From contig OX387185.1 of NCBI GenBank assembly GCA_947561395.2, positions 24,247,866 through 24,311,865 of the forward strand: DNA of 64,000 bases. The letters are read 5' to 3'. This DNA comes from Buxus sempervirens. Its lineage: Eukaryota > Streptophyta > Magnoliopsida > Buxales > Buxaceae. Positions 11,762 through 24,600 of this stretch are shown piece after piece (position 1 is the stretch's first letter; every line of letters begins with the position of its first letter). The notes under the pieces were generated by a model that had not been told where the DNA came from, did not search any database, and was given only the letters and a program-made list of their open reading frames with translations. The position numbers were made by a program, and so were the translations under genes.

Positions 11762-14746
11762 TGTAAAACCCTGGATTTTCCTAAAAATAAATAAATAATT
11801 AAAGGATAAATTGTGGAGAAACTACTAAGAAATATAATAGTAGGGGGAATTAAAGAGAGATATAAAGGTTAAAATAGGAATTTAAAGAGAAAGGGTAATT
11901 TGGTCATTTCAAATATGTTAAATTCGTGAAAGAAAATAAGATAATTAATTATTTGGTCAACAAATTCAATTAGACAAGATTTTAGCTTAGTTGGATGTAA
12001 AATGATGAAATTAAGGCTTAAAGGGTGGAAAAAAGACCAAACGGTAATTATGTTGATTAGGGTCCAATGTTTAGTATTATGAGTGGATAATAAAAGTCTA
12101 ATTACAATTTAAAATTAGGAAAAGGTTTAAGCACGAAAAATTAATTAGGAGAGCCCTTAAAAGAGAACTAAAAGAGTTAAATTAAGGAGAATGGTAGAAG
12201 AGGGAATACACTTAGTATATTAGAGTAAGCTAAACCTAATTAGAGTTGGTCTATTAGTGAGGCTATAAAAGAAAGGTTTAAAGAGTGTTTTAGGTTTTGA
12301 AAATAAGTTAGAAGGAGAGGGAAATTCGTGCATAAGTGATAGGAGAAAATATAGAAGGAAAGAAGAGAGAAAAGAAAGGAGGAAATTAGAAAGAAGAAGA
12401 GTTGCAGAGATGGCCAACCAGCCAACTTCGAACAACGAGTTAGGAATATCCAACCGTTGGAATAGGCTGAAATTGTAGAGTTTTGTTCTACTCATAAACG
12501 ACTTCAAACTGAACGGTGGAGATCTAAATTGGAGAGGTCTAGAGGGGTGCGGTCGAGCACCAAAAACGGGCACAGACAAAGTTTCTGAAAAATCTGGGTT
12601 CATCAAAAGGCAAGTAGCAAAGCCTTGAAACTGGAGGAACTACATGTTTTCTTGTGATTTTGATATTTGATCGTATTGTTTTTTAAGTTTGATTTAATGG
12701 GAAAAGCTTATTTGTTTATAAAGAATTGTTTTGATGTTTTAACTTTCTTTTAGAAATCAAGAAAAGATTGATCATGGTGAGTTTAAACTTAAAAAGAAAC
12801 TCAAGATAAATAGAAAGATGATGGGATTAGTTTAAGGTTGTCTCAAAACTAGTTTAGAATGGAAATCAGATGTTTAGAATCAAATCAAGTTAATAGTATG
12901 TATAGAAAGTTCAAATATTCCGCAAAGAGAAGAAAAACATTGTTATAGCCGGAGCACTTGAGACACCGCTAGAGCAGTCGCTTGAGCGACCTTTCGAACG
13001 ACCAACTGTCAGAAATTTCAAAACTTGGGATTCGTGCCTAGATTCAAGTTTTAATAATTTTTCTTGAAATCTTGGGGTTACAACACATGTAAATAAAGTA
13101 ATTTGAGATGTAGGAAGTGACAGAATTAAATTCGGATAAAAGGGTAATTATTGGGGACAATGAATGTAATAAGAATCAAAGGAGACTAGTTAAGGTAAAT
13201 CTATGCACTCAGACCACTTTCATTAGGATTCTAGGTATGAAACCTAGTCTAACAAGTCATAATAGACCTAAATTAACTTCTGCAAAAAATCTATAGCATA
13301 ACCTAAAGGTTTTTAGAGATTTAGGGTATTAGTTGGTAAATAAGGATTTAAAAATAAGGATTTTAGGATGAACCAAAGTGTAGGATTGGAGTAAAAGATG
13401 TAGGAAATAAAGAATAACCTAAATACTGAATTAGAAAGATAAACTAAGTATGTCCACACTAACACGACTCAAATTTGAACATTTTATTTAGAATGTGTGT
13501 ATACTCTCGTACTTTTCTTATTAAATGACCTGGAACTCTGTTTAAGAGTTGTTTAATGGTTATTTTGAATATCTTTTAGTTGGACACCGTGGTTTTGGAA
13601 ATTATTGTTGGACACATCACTTGGGACATGTTTATGATTATTGGTACAAGGTTTATCACTGAATATTGTATCTTTGAGTTATTCAAGGTTTTGATTGTGA
13701 GTTGTGTCTAGTGGGCAATGCTTAGTATAGATCCATAGCTTAACTAGGAAGTGAAATAGAATTGGTTGGTAAGTTATTCTTGTTCGGAACTCCCCAGTAT
13801 GCTGTCCGTCGTACTTGCAGGTGCGGGCGACGTAAGCAGCAATCCTCGACCACTGCAGGTGCGGCCTGGTCCTTAGCCAAGGTTGTTGATTGGTAAACGG
13901 TTTTTATTTTGTTATTCAGGTTACCATCCGCATGCTTCAATGAGACATCGACTTTCACGAGCTTTATATTGGTCATGTTGGTAGGTTACTTGTGACTCGC
14001 ACGTTGGAGCTATGATTTAGCCGTGCTTGAGGATCACTTGTGACTTGCACATGCACTGGTATTAGACGTGTTGTCGTGGGTCCATTAATCTTTGATCGGA
14101 TTGGTATGGGCTCCGCGGAAGCAGTACCCTTGATGGGATTTTATTTTGGACTGAGGATTGTACTTGCCAACCCATTCATGGGTGGTCCACGTTGATGGTT
14201 GACGGAGGAGATGGTAGTGACTGCAAGTGCGGATTCCATCTATCATGTAAGTCGTGATGTAGCGAAATATGGGGCAGGAATATCTTATTAAGTGGTTTCA
14301 GTTCATGAGTCTTATTATGTCACACGTGTTTGTTTTGGATTGGTAATTGTTATTGATATATTATTGTATTATTGTGGTTTGGTTTTATCTTTCATCTCAT
14401 GACTATCTTTGTAAATTATTATGGACTGTTCTTACTTCATGCATCTACTACTTGTTGAGATTTTTTCTCACTCCTGTTTCTCCCCATTTTCAGGCACTCT
14501 TGGCAAGGACGTCATATTGTGGGCTAGTTGTAGCTGAGTAGTTTATATAGATGTAGGTTGCTCATGTAATTGAAATCCTTGTATATCATATTCGTTGATT
14601 AATAAAGAGAATTTGAATTTAAGTTTCCGCATTTACTCTGATTATAAAGTTAGAAAAGGTTTTAAATTATCCAGTTTCTTTAGTAGCTTTGTTTATTTAT
14701 TATAACACCTCGGATTTGGGAATGGACCCGAAACTGGGGCGTTACA
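11762..14746 (+). mobile_element. Family-A solo LTR E2
   Basis: The element starts TGTAAAACCCTGG, ends CTGGGGCGTTACA, and is flanked by the 5-bp duplication TATTT (11,757-11,761 and 14,747-14,751). Its 2985 bp hold a TATA box (CTATAAAAG near 12,263), a GC-type donor-like site AG|GCAAGTAGCAA (12,610), a GAGCGAYC cluster (12,950-13,000), the TAGTGGGCAATGC...ATCCATAG core (13,708-13,738), short repeats with GCAGGTGCGG (13,815-13,865), and a hairpin plus acceptor-like module (14,445-14,493). No coding capacity. It inserted into E1. Confidence 0.9.
14445..14493 (+). promoter_or_regulatory. E2 acceptor-side module: donor complement, hairpin, CAG
   Basis: CTACTACTTGT (14,445-14,455) pairs with the E2 donor GCAAGTAG (12,610-12,617) over 8 bp including one G-U. 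Then come the hairpin TGAGA-TTTTT-TCTCA (14,456-14,470), a pyrimidine-rich run, and CAG at 14,491-14,493. Confidence 0.55.
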
Positions 14747-14775
14747 TATTTTCTATATGATTTAGATGTTTTATC

Positions 14776-15429
14776 ATCTAAATCATGATGATTAGAATGA
14801 AATTATGATGATTAGAAACAATTAAAACTAGACAAAATATTTTAGATTTTAGCAACCAAAAAATCCAAAAACAAATATGATAAAACAGACCCTTGGCCTC
14901 TTTTAGTGACAACAAAAAAGGAAATGAGAGGATTTTCTCTCATCTTTTGTGGTTTTAAAAAGGTTTTAAAATTTTCCTTTTTCTCAACATTGACCGTGAA
15001 AGCAAGCTACAACAATTGGTCTTTTACTTCCTATCCATAAATTTTGTGTTTCGGATTCAATAACAATCAAAAATCTTAACATGGGTAGGATTAAAACTTG
15101 GCCAAACGTGATATACAATTCCGGCATGGATGTGTGCAACTTCAGCCAAGTTAATGGCCAAGATTTATGCTCATGGAAGAAGACATTCCTTTGCATCATT
15201 TTGAGCACGTTCAGATTACCATGAACTAAGAGATGATAAAGAGTTGGACATGTTTTTTTCTTATCAAATCCAAACACTAGATGAAGGAAACAGTTGTTTT
15301 AAAAAAAAATACAGCAAAGAATAATGGCACTTAGAATTGCTTGGAATTCCTCCTTTTTTTGCTTTTCATTTATTATTTGTTTTGTGCTTATGCTTTCGTA
15401 CTTTATATTCAGCAATCTGTGGAGCTAGG
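14776..15429. other. Unassigned sequence between LTRs
   Basis: No gene is recognised. A perfect 10-bp-stem hairpin (GATTTAGATG, loop TTTTAT, CATCTAAATC) lies at 14,759-14,784, just before this stretch. It may be a decayed transposon or host sequence that received LTR E4 at 15,430. Confidence 0.5.
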
Positions 15430-15504
15430 TGTCACGACCCGGAACCAAGTTTGCCCCTCCAAGGAACAACCCGTCCCAGACCGTGGCAAGTGGGCCATTA
15501 TACT

Positions 15505-17863
15505 TGTAAAACCCCGAATTTCCCTTAAATAATAAATTAAATTAGTAAATAATATTACCCAGAATTATAAATTGATAGAACCATTTTATTATTGTAGGGG
15601 GTGATCAACTTAGCGGAGATCCAGAAGTAGACGCAGATCTGACCGTCCGATCATGAGATATCAAGGTATGTATTCTGATTGGGCATGTGTATGGAATTTG
15701 GTATAGGTGAGACACATGGGATAAGTGAGTATAAGTATTAGGTTAATAACCTAATTCATATACGTGTATTGTCGCTCGTATTGAAGAGCCGCAAGCGACG
15801 AGTTGTTCAAGCGACCAAGGGAAGAAGAAGGAGAAGAAGAAGGAAGGGCTGGGCGTGCGTTCATCGTCCAGAGGATTCTTCAGTGCAAGAGTTCGTCATT
15901 GTGCATAATAGAGAAGGATGAATCAGCGTAGAGAGGTAGGTGACACCGTTTGGGTTTAAAATTCGGATTTATCTCTGTTTAATCGCAAAAGCATGTTTCT
16001 ATGATATGTAAAGTTGTATTTAGTTAGCTAAGCATGTTATAAATACATTAGAATGAGTTTAGACGTGAAAAATCGTGATTTAGAACTGCTTCTGTTCGAT
16101 TTGGTGAGACTGCCGACCTCGACTGTGCGAGGCGCTCATCGGCGATCTTAGGCGCTGGTTAAATACTCGAGGACGCCGTGGACCGCGGGACGACGGACCG
16201 TGGGCGCTCGAATTTGCACTACCGCCGACTGATGACTGCCTGGAGCGATCCTGAGCGATCCCAGGCGCTCTCAGCAGAATTTCCAATTTTTCATAATTTC
16301 GAACCTAATTCAATTCTAAACTATTTTTAGACAATTTTAATGATTAATTAAGGTGTTTTAAGACCAAAATAAACTACCTAAATCCCTGTTTTACAGAAAA
16401 ACAAATTAGGGAGATATTTAGGACATTAGTTGCCCAGTTTTGAAAGTAAACGAGAAATGTGATTTTGGAAAAGCCTAACTACCATTTGACTATCTAAACA
16501 CTTTTAAATGGCATTATACATCATAAGACATTATAAAGAGAGTTCATAATCCGCATGATTGAATAATGAAGTGAATGTACAGATATAACCATTATATGCC
16601 GCTAGGCACCAACCCTTATAGAAATATGATACTTTAGGGAATTTTGGAGTCTAGTGGGCATAGCTGGTTATGGATCCATAGTCGTAGCTAGATAGCTGAG
16701 GGATATGTCATTTGGGTTGAGTTACTCCTATATGCGACGCGCTTCCTTTGCAAGTTAGTTTGTCTGGGAAGGTCCTATGTCTGGAGGGACACCCCGGTGA
16801 GCCGCTGGTGATTCCCTGTACATGTGGATAAGCAACCACCTCCATGTATTGATTCTGGTGCTGCATGCTGGTGGTACATACCAACTTTGATGGGTACGTG
16901 TGCAATAAGTCGGTGACTACGGCTCTTGTCTAAGCTGCGCTGCATGGGGCTTGAGTATCATTAGTAGCATCGCTCCTAAGTCGCACGGTGGTATAGCAAT
17001 TGGTTGAGAATCATCTCAAAAGGTTTATCTAACTTTGTGAGTCCTACAATGACACTGAAAACATAACACTTGATATGATTACTATTGTGCACGTGCGGGA
17101 TGCATGTGATTGGGATATTGATTGGATGTGACTGCTTAGTACATCCTGGCAATGCATGGATTATGCTATTGATTTGTCTATTGAGATCTTATATTAAAAC
17201 TTGTTGAAAATCATTTCTAGAACTGTTTATCAAACTGTTTTGTGTTCATGAATAGTATAAATGATTATGCGAGCCTGATTTATCGATGTTGCTTTATCGT
17301 GCATGAACTGTTACTTTCCGTATATTAACTGTTTAATCATGCATGTGTTACCTACTGAGATATTCGTATCTCACCCTACTTCTATTCCATTTTTTTCAGC
17401 TGATACGCGAGAGGGGGATCTTTTAGACTTCCAGGGAGAGATAGCCGAGTATTCGCCGGAGGATTATTATTATCCAGATCTTTTCTGAGGTGGATTGATG
17501 TTATAGACTTAGCATTTTAATTGGTTTATTATCATTAATTGGATTTGATGTATGAGAGAGGCAAGAGAGAGTTAGTAACCAGTTCATTCTACCAGACTTG
17601 ATAATATTGATTGATGGTCAAGCTTCATGCTTGTTTGATGATTTTAATCTACACTTCCGCACATATTTGTTTCCGCAACTCTGATAGTTTAATATATATG
17701 GATTGGATTTACTTTCTTTGGTCTGGTATGTTAGTGATGTTGTAATTGATATGGGCCAGTAACACCTCGGATTTGGTTGTTGAACTAAATTCGGGTTGTT
17801 ACAGTAGCGAACCGGGTTCGGGTCGGGTGCCGGTTTGGACTGACCCGGGTTCGGGGCGTTACA
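15505..17863 (+). mobile_element. Family-A solo LTR E3
   Basis: It starts TGTAAAACCCCGAATTTCC, ends GGTTCGGGGCGTTACA, and has the perfect 5-bp duplication ATACT (15,500-15,504 and 17,864-17,868). Features along its 2359 bp: donor-like GAGAG|GTAGGTGACACC (15,936), GC-rich GAGCGATC/GGCGCT repeats (16,115-16,275), core TAGTGGGCATAGCTGG then TATGGATCCATA (16,669-16,680), GCTTCCTTTGCAAG (16,741-16,754), and an acceptor-side module (17,345-17,399). The last 100 bp contain two partly duplicated ends: CGGGTTGTTACA at 17,803 and CGGGGCGTTACA at 17,863. It inserted into E4. Confidence 0.9.
17345..17399 (+). promoter_or_regulatory. E3 acceptor-side module
   Basis: GTGTTACCTAC (17,345-17,355) pairs with donor GTAGGTGACAC (15,936-15,946) over 11 bp with one G-U. 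A perfect 7-bp hairpin with TTCG loop follows at once (TGAGATA-TTCG-TATCTCA, 17,356-17,373), then a pyrimidine tract and CAG at 17,397-17,399. Confidence 0.65.
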
Positions 17864-18170
17864 ATACTTAACAAAAACACAAAGAATTTTAAAACTTTTT
17901 CTATACGAGTGCAAGTGCAAACAATTCATATATGTACATATCAAAAGTGTTTATATATATATTTTGATGTGAAATAAAACACGAGAGTTTAGTTACAAAA
18001 AGACGGGTGACTAATCACTCCTCTCAAAGGTAAAGGTTTTACAACTCAAAACTATACATGTATTACAAAATCAAAATCCTGAGGCCTATAGAAATCCTCC
18101 TGTCTATAACCGATGGCCTTTTCCTTGCCTCTATCCCCAGCCCGGTCCTTCACACCGGACATCGATGGAT

Positions 18171-18223
18171 CTGAAAAATAAGATAGAAAGCAACTGTAAG
18201 ACGAATGTCTCAGTAAGCAACAC
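18171..18223 (-). promoter_or_regulatory. E4 acceptor-side module
   Basis: On the minus strand GTGTTGCTTAC (18,213-18,223) is a perfect 11-bp complement of the E4 donor GTAAGCAACAC (19,994-20,004). Hairpin TGAGAC-ATTC-GTCTTA (18,197-18,212, one G-U) and TTATTTTTCAG ending at 18,171 follow. Confidence 0.65.
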
Positions 18224-21200
18224 ATGCATGATTCGGTGAAAACACAGTTTATGCAAATATCTCTCGATAAACCGTGACATGCGGGTAGTTCTAATACTAC
18301 AAAATCCACGGCATCTTATGTGTCATACAATAGTGCATGCATGTGCCTCAGTGTACAGATAATCCATTTAATAGCAATCATATATTCAAGATTATCACTT
18401 GTTATCTAGGATGTTTATATATACTACATATGGCCTCATCTAGCTTCACCGATTCCACGTGGTGGCCAGGCATCTACGCCGATTCCCCTTGACGTAGGCA
18501 ACCATACGCCGATTCCCCTTGACGTACACTGCCGATTCCCCGTAACAAGTGGGCATCGGCCACCGATGATGCTGGTGCCAGGATGATATCACAATAGAGT
18601 AGTACAGTAACAAGAAAACCTGGCCATGGCATATATATACAAACATTCATGTTTAAGTCTATCGATCCATACCTTAAGGGTTTATTATGCGGGTGTGTTC
18701 ATTTATCAATTACACAACATGTATAACAACAAGAACGGAATAATAACACATCAAATATCCAAGCTTGAGTGGAGGATGCTAGTTCTCTATCTCCAAGTTT
18801 GGAGGAACAACGGTCCACTACCCCAACTGAGATGAACTGCTCACAACCCACCAAGACTTACTAATCAATTGCTCATATCAATACCCCATGCCACTAGCAT
18901 GGAAAATGCTCAAGGGTAACCCATGGCCTTACCCGAGTCAATCTTGAGCCAAGCCCTCTGCTCAACATAACTCAATGTCATTGGGGCCACTACCCTCATT
19001 CATTACTCATGGATTTGGGGCTACTGCCCTTCATTCAAAATCAACACAACGGGCCACTACCCTTTTTATCTCATGGTGCTAATAACGGGCCAACACCCTT
19101 GATGTGGTGCAAATGTAATACGGGCCAATGCCCTTCATACTATGTGTCAAATACTAGGCCGAAGCCCATAATTTCAGGTGTGGTGTACTCGCATTGATAA
19201 CCAATTGTAAATGTTAGGTTTTCTGGAAATTCTACATCTCATGACTCATTTTGGGCAACCTATGCCTCAACTCTTTTGATACTTGTATATCTTGGTTTTG
19301 GTTCTTGATTTCTACTTCTAAGGGTTAATTGGAAAGTGTTTGAGGTGGTGGATTCAAGTTATCCTACTTCTATAGTAATCTGGGACAGAAACACTTTCTA
19401 AGACCTTTTTCGGCAAAACGTACCCAAAATCCTTATTATTTGGAATTTTGAGACACTTCCAGTTGGAACACCTCCTAGACACCTAACTCTCACTTATACA
19501 TAGGTTGGATTTCAATAAAAACAAAGGTTAGTTCAATCTGGGCTAAAAGTGAAAATTTTGGAAATTCTGGTAAAGGCACTCGATAGGTCACTGGAGCCTG
19601 CTTCGAGCGGCCAAATATTTGCTCTCGGGTTCTTCTGTTATGACGATCGCTAGAACAGTTGGTCGAGCGATACTCGAGCGGCCATGCCTTAAAACTCTAC
19701 TTAACTCTACCAAAAACTACTACTCGATGCCGCGCTCGAGCGACTGCTCAGGCAGCTAGGCTTTTGACAGTTTGGGAAATCTGAACTTTTGGGGATTTCG
19801 ATTTTTCTCAAATCTCGCTCAAGCCTGATTTTTTGGGCTCTAAATTACTCCTAGCATGTGTAGAAATCTACAACCAACAAAACCTCTCAAAGATATCCCT
19901 CCCATTGGGCCTAGGACTCGTTTTCACATCTCAACCCTAACATTCATCTAACATGTGATTTTTGGCCAAAAATGGGAAAACAAGGTTGGGTTGGTGTTGC
20001 TTACCTCTTGCAAACTCTTAAGCAAGTTGTCTAGCTCCTATTGCAACTCACGAACAGCTCCTTGCTTGCTGGGTTTGACTTTCTCCTCGAATCTCCAAGC
20101 AAACCCCAAACGAGAATGGTTCCTCTTGGGTTCCTCTTCTTCTTTTCTTGCAAACTAGCACCTCCAATGGGTTACAAATAGATGGATGACGAAAATGGGG
20201 GAGAAGATGAAGAGAAGGAGATGAAGAAATGAGAGTGTAGGAGAAGAGAGGAAAGGGTTTGGGAAATAGGTTGGTCGTGTATGAGCTCTTCCCCTTTGGT
20301 TTTCCTCACTTAAGTGACTTCCACAAACACTAGTTTTTACAGTTTTGCCACTCTCCTCCAACATTGCATACAACACCAATACTTAGCATATTTTCTCGCT
20401 TTGATAACCCATTTTATTCAAAAATTTGAGATTGCTCACCTCCATAGGCATTGCCTAGCCGGGACTTAGCCACTTTAACTGGCTTTAGGCTTGAGCTTCT
20501 CCAGCTTCACCTACAAATCAAACTTACTAATTAAGGTGTGCTAGGGATATTGAAACGGGGTTCACACTGGGTTTGAGACATGCTCATCCGACTTACAACT
20601 TTCAAGAAAACGTTATGGACTCATAGAAAACAGGGCATCAAAACTCATAGAATACTCTACCATGCAACCTTAAAAAAAGAGCATGGCTTTTAGAAAGTAT
20701 CAAACTTATAATGATAAATAATCTAATGTAGTTGAGGATAAAAAAAAAAGATAATGAGAAATCCAAACTATTGGTTTCGTGATTGTACGAACTAACTGAG
20801 ACATTCTCTCTTCGTTTTGAATGAATAGTAGCCCAGGTCTTTAACTACCGAATTCATCAAATCATTATATGAAGCAACACATGATGATGAAACATAAGCC
20901 AGTTCATCATACCTTGAAACCTAGGCTTGAACTTGTCGTTGGGGACTTCTTTGCACCTGAGTTCCGGAGACTCTCCCTGGTTCTTCTTTCTCTATGAGCT
21001 TACTTTGAGTTCTCGTTGTGTTCCCCCTCCTTCTTGAGAACTCTTAGAGAATTGCTCAGAAGTCATGGAATGTAGCACCCCGGAACCAGGTCCACCCTTA
21101 TCGGGTTTATAGTGGCTCCCGAGCGCTAGTTTATGACCCAAATTGTGTTGAAAACTAACTTAAGAACTAACCAGACACAAAAATAACATCCTAAAATTTT

Positions 21201-21350
21201 TCAGAAAAACGGCTATATAACGGCTATAAACACAAGAATGGGCTAAGCCCCCAATCACTGATAATCACAAAATAAACAATACATCCATTCCAGGAAAAAA
21301 AAACTAAACCATCACACATGCACAGGTCTAAAATAAAGTTCACTACGGTT

Positions 21351-21392
21351 CTCACTCTCTCTCTCTCTCACTCTCTCTCTCTCTCTCTCTCT
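21351..21392. repeat. (CT)n microsatellite
   Basis: About 20 CT dinucleotides with two CA interruptions, inside LTR E5 near its 3' end. Confidence 0.95.
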
Positions 21393-21541
21393 TCATTTAC
21401 AATATATACAATTTCCAAAAATGATAACTACAAAAGTGCAATCCATGCCCTAGCCAAGATAGTAGTAATCCTCAGGGCGATAATCATCATCAGGATCACT
21501 ATTTCTTCCTACCTCAGTTCGTGCTTGCCCTGCAGATCTGT

Positions 21542-21600
21542 CTGAAAACAAAACCGGTAAAAACAAAAACTCGTGAGACTAACGTCCCAGTAAGTAGCAT
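21542..21600 (-). promoter_or_regulatory. E5 acceptor-side module
   Basis: Minus-strand ATGCTACTTAC (21,590-21,600) pairs with donor GTAAGTAGCAC over 10 of 11 bp. The hairpin is GGGAC-GTTA-GTCTC (one G-U), with changed stem bases but a kept stem. A T-rich run and CAG (21,542-21,544) follow. Confidence 0.6.
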
Positions 21601-24600
21601 AATGTAGGTTATAAACAGTTTATGCAATTTTAAATAATAAAATAGCATGCTACATATCATACGATTAATTCTAGCAATCATGTAAATATCAATTCACATA
21701 TAACAATACAATTTCAGAAAATAAAGTGTGTGCAAGATTCATGAATTAGTGTGTCTGTAAATCGAGTTAAACACCCTTAGCCGGTTAGCCACCTCACTAC
21801 CCGTCGTCGAAGCCGCACACGGTCATCACACGAGTGGAGCACCCATGCATGGGCTGGCATGCTGCAGCTCATCGATCCCACACGACGGCCTCACCGATCC
21901 CACACGATGGTACGCAATTAGCCTGGGGTATTAACTCTACAAGCCAACACTAACGCACAATCTAGATGGACTGTGCATCCACGACTCTCTATGCGGCCTA
22001 GACTCGTATAATAGTTAACCATAAATATTTAACTAAACAAAACCTGTAAGAAATCAATTGCCCAAGTAAAACTCAATCCAAGTCAACCTCGCTGTTCACT
22101 TGCCCTTAAATCCCTAGGCCATTCTGCCTTTCAGGATGCCATAGGCTCATTACCTTTCTCACTAAAGAGAAGCCTCAACTTCGATTTCCGACCACACAAC
22201 TCAGAACATTGTATCAACCCAAATCATTAATGAATGAAGGTAAGGAGTAGTTCTATAAACCATTTCTTGAATACGAGTTAGAAGTAACTCAAGTTCAGGT
22301 TTGGAGAAGACCAATCCAAAATATCCACCGTTGGTTTGTAATCGTTGTTTATTCTGCCGATCTAGTTTTAACTACTTAATTGAATGCTAAACCTGAATTA
22401 CTCTATAATTAATTGGTATACATGCTATATATCGTTGGAAAGCTCTACGAGACTAATTTCCAACGCAATAAACAGTTCAAAATTCGGAGTATCCTACAGG
22501 AAGTTATGGCCGTTTTACTACAAGTGGTTACAAACTGCCGCGAAAACTACTGGACGGGAATTTTTCAATTTTTCTGGATTTTTCTTGCAATACCTCGAGT
22601 TCCGATTGGTCCCAAACCAATTCCATTCAACTACAAATACCCTAAACTAAATTTTAGACTACTATTATGAATTTTTACGCAAAGATTTCTAGCCCTCGCA
22701 AGCCATTGAAATAGTTACAAATTTGCGATAGCATAAAAAAAAGGGCTTCTATGTTTTTAACTTCCAACTTCAACTTCCAAGTATTGTAATTCCGCCATAA
22801 TTTATGAAGTCCACATTCTCCTAATATACTCAGGAAACCAGCAATTTAAACATCCATTAACCATCACAAGCAATCTCTGAAATTTACCTAACAACAGCCC
22901 TATCATTGTAACCTATGCATGTTGTCAACAAACATGATTGTTAATAGATAGGATTTCTATCGCATTCTAATCAGGACTTAAGCATATTGAAAATCCCCAA
23001 TACTTATTTTCAAGCCTGAACACCTCAATCAGAACCTAAAATCAGTATTTTCTCATGCCAAATCAAAACTTAAATTAGAAATCTCATCACAATTTAACTC
23101 AAAGACACCATACGATCTACAACACTTAAATCCGAACCAGTCACTGCCTATTCCTGATAAGATTAAACAAGTCAAATCAGGACCTAAGCTTACTTCAACG
23201 CCAAAACCAAAATAGCAACTTCACTCATTGTATACGCCTTTCAAAGTGCATAATCGGTAATTACAGCATCAAAAGTTCTAACATAAATCTGAAAACTAAG
23301 CATCGAAATTCCTAACCTATACCCTATTCAAAATTCGAGAAACAACCATCATCCGTTGCTATTAAATCTGCAATTACAGCAACTTCTAACCTAATCTAAA
23401 AAAATATACAGCAATTGGGTTCAGCAAATTTAACCTGAAAATACAGCCATAAAAATCCATCCAATAAACACAAAACCTTCAATTTTCGTGTGGTTCCATC
23501 TCCTTTTCAATTTCAGCAACCAAAACCAGCAACTCCGCACATAAATCTTAACAATTAATTTATCACAGATCAAAGAAAATCAAAAACTTATTTTCAGCAA
23601 CAAGAGGAGGAGTTAACGCATGTTGTAGGTTGTAATACCAAGGCAGAATCAAACAGAAATCGTTCAAAAGGAAAAATAGTGCTACTTACCAGATTTCGCA
23701 GAAATCCACACGCCCAATTCAAAACCAGTCACCCAAACCCTCTTCTCTTCTTCCCTCTTTCTTTTCTTTTCTTCCTCCTCTTCTTCTTCTTCCTTTCTTT
23801 TCTTCTTCTCTTTTCTCTTCTCCTTCTCTTCTTCCTCTTCTTCTTTCCCCCACGTTTTTCCCCTTTTTGTGTTAACCCCCAACAACGACCAAGATGGACG
23901 AACCAGAACCCCTTCCCTCTTCTTCTTTTCCTCTTTTCTTCTTTCTTCTTTTCCCTTCTTCTCTCCTCCTCTCCACGGCTTCCTCTCTTCTGCGATTTCC
24001 TCTTTGCCGCAAACCCTTGACGCCCAAATGCAAAATGGTTAATTCCTTTTGTTTCTTCTAATTCTCAACGACTAACCCCAAATACAAGATATCTTTCATT
24101 AAACCAATGAACCAGTGAACCGGTTCAATTAAACTTGAACCAAACCCCATTAAACCACTAAAATAACCAACCCATTCAAATCAACTGGTTAAATGAAATT
24201 TTTATTCCTCTAATTGTTCTTATTTAATCTATGAAATCTTAATTACAATTTCTCAAAATTCCGGGGTGTTACATGGCACCTTTCCATGCCATGAATGAGC
24301 GGTCCGGCATGCAACTGAATCTGGTGTACCCCCAACCCCCTCATTAAATGATTTTTTATTTTTATTTATTGACTTCTTAATTAACTTTTATTATTTAAAT
24401 ATTGTATTATTATTAATATTATTTATATTTTTTTAGTTTTGTCTTTACCTACAACCTTTTTATCGCCACGTGGTGTACACACAGCTCACACCACATGGTA
24501 GCCATGATCTGAACAAATTTACAAAAATGCCACTAAGACCGTTTTGGCTATATCTTTAATGTCTGACTCCGATTCAAGTACAATTAGTGATGTCAGAATC

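Larger units (their letters stand above)
15430..20566 (-). mobile_element. Family-A solo LTR E4, split by LTR E3
   Basis: On the minus strand it starts TGTGAACCCCGTTTC (20,566) and ends GGTTCCGGGTCGTGACA (15,430). The flanks CTAGG (15,425-15,429) and CTGGG (20,567-20,571) form a duplication with one mismatch. E3 splits it at ATACT, leaving about 2.77 kb of its own sequence. It carries a donor-like AGAG|GTAAGCAACAC (19,994-20,004), a GAGCGAYC cluster (19,570-19,745), GGGCCA...CCCTT repeats (18,960-19,170), CGCCGATTCCCCTTGACG repeats (18,478-18,540) and an acceptor-side module (18,171-18,223). Confidence 0.85.
21071..24273 (-). mobile_element. Family-A solo LTR E5
   Basis: On the minus strand it starts TGTAACACCCCGG (24,273) and ends GGTTCCGGGGTGCTACA (21,071). 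The flanks TGGAA (21,066-21,070) and TGGCA (24,274-24,278) form a duplication with one mismatch. It is 3203 bp, with a donor-like CTG|GTAAGTAGCAC (23,679-23,689) and an acceptor-side module (21,542-21,600). Two GATCCCACACGAYGG repeats lie near 21,880-21,910. A long pyrimidine tract (23,745-23,990) lies upstream of the donor, where the leader should be. The GAGCGAYC cluster is not seen here. No coding capacity. Confidence 0.85.

Noticed and set aside
11762-11770. A tandem duplication of LTR 5' halves (E1/E2)
   Set aside because: The TATTT duplication and continued E1 homology after 14,751 show that E2 inserted into E1, so it is nesting and not tandem duplication.
12220-12606. Minus-strand open frame of 128 codons, Phe/Leu/Ser-rich
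   Set aside because: It is the complement of the purine-rich leader of LTR E2; no homology recognised.
18478-18540. A CRISPR-like direct repeat array
   Set aside because: Only two or three imperfect copies of about 20 bp, without uniform spacers, inside a plant LTR.
23679-24020. Phe/Leu-rich plus frame that looks like a membrane protein
   Set aside because: It is the translation of a TTC/CTT pyrimidine tract in the leader of LTR E5 (complement of a GAA-rich leader).
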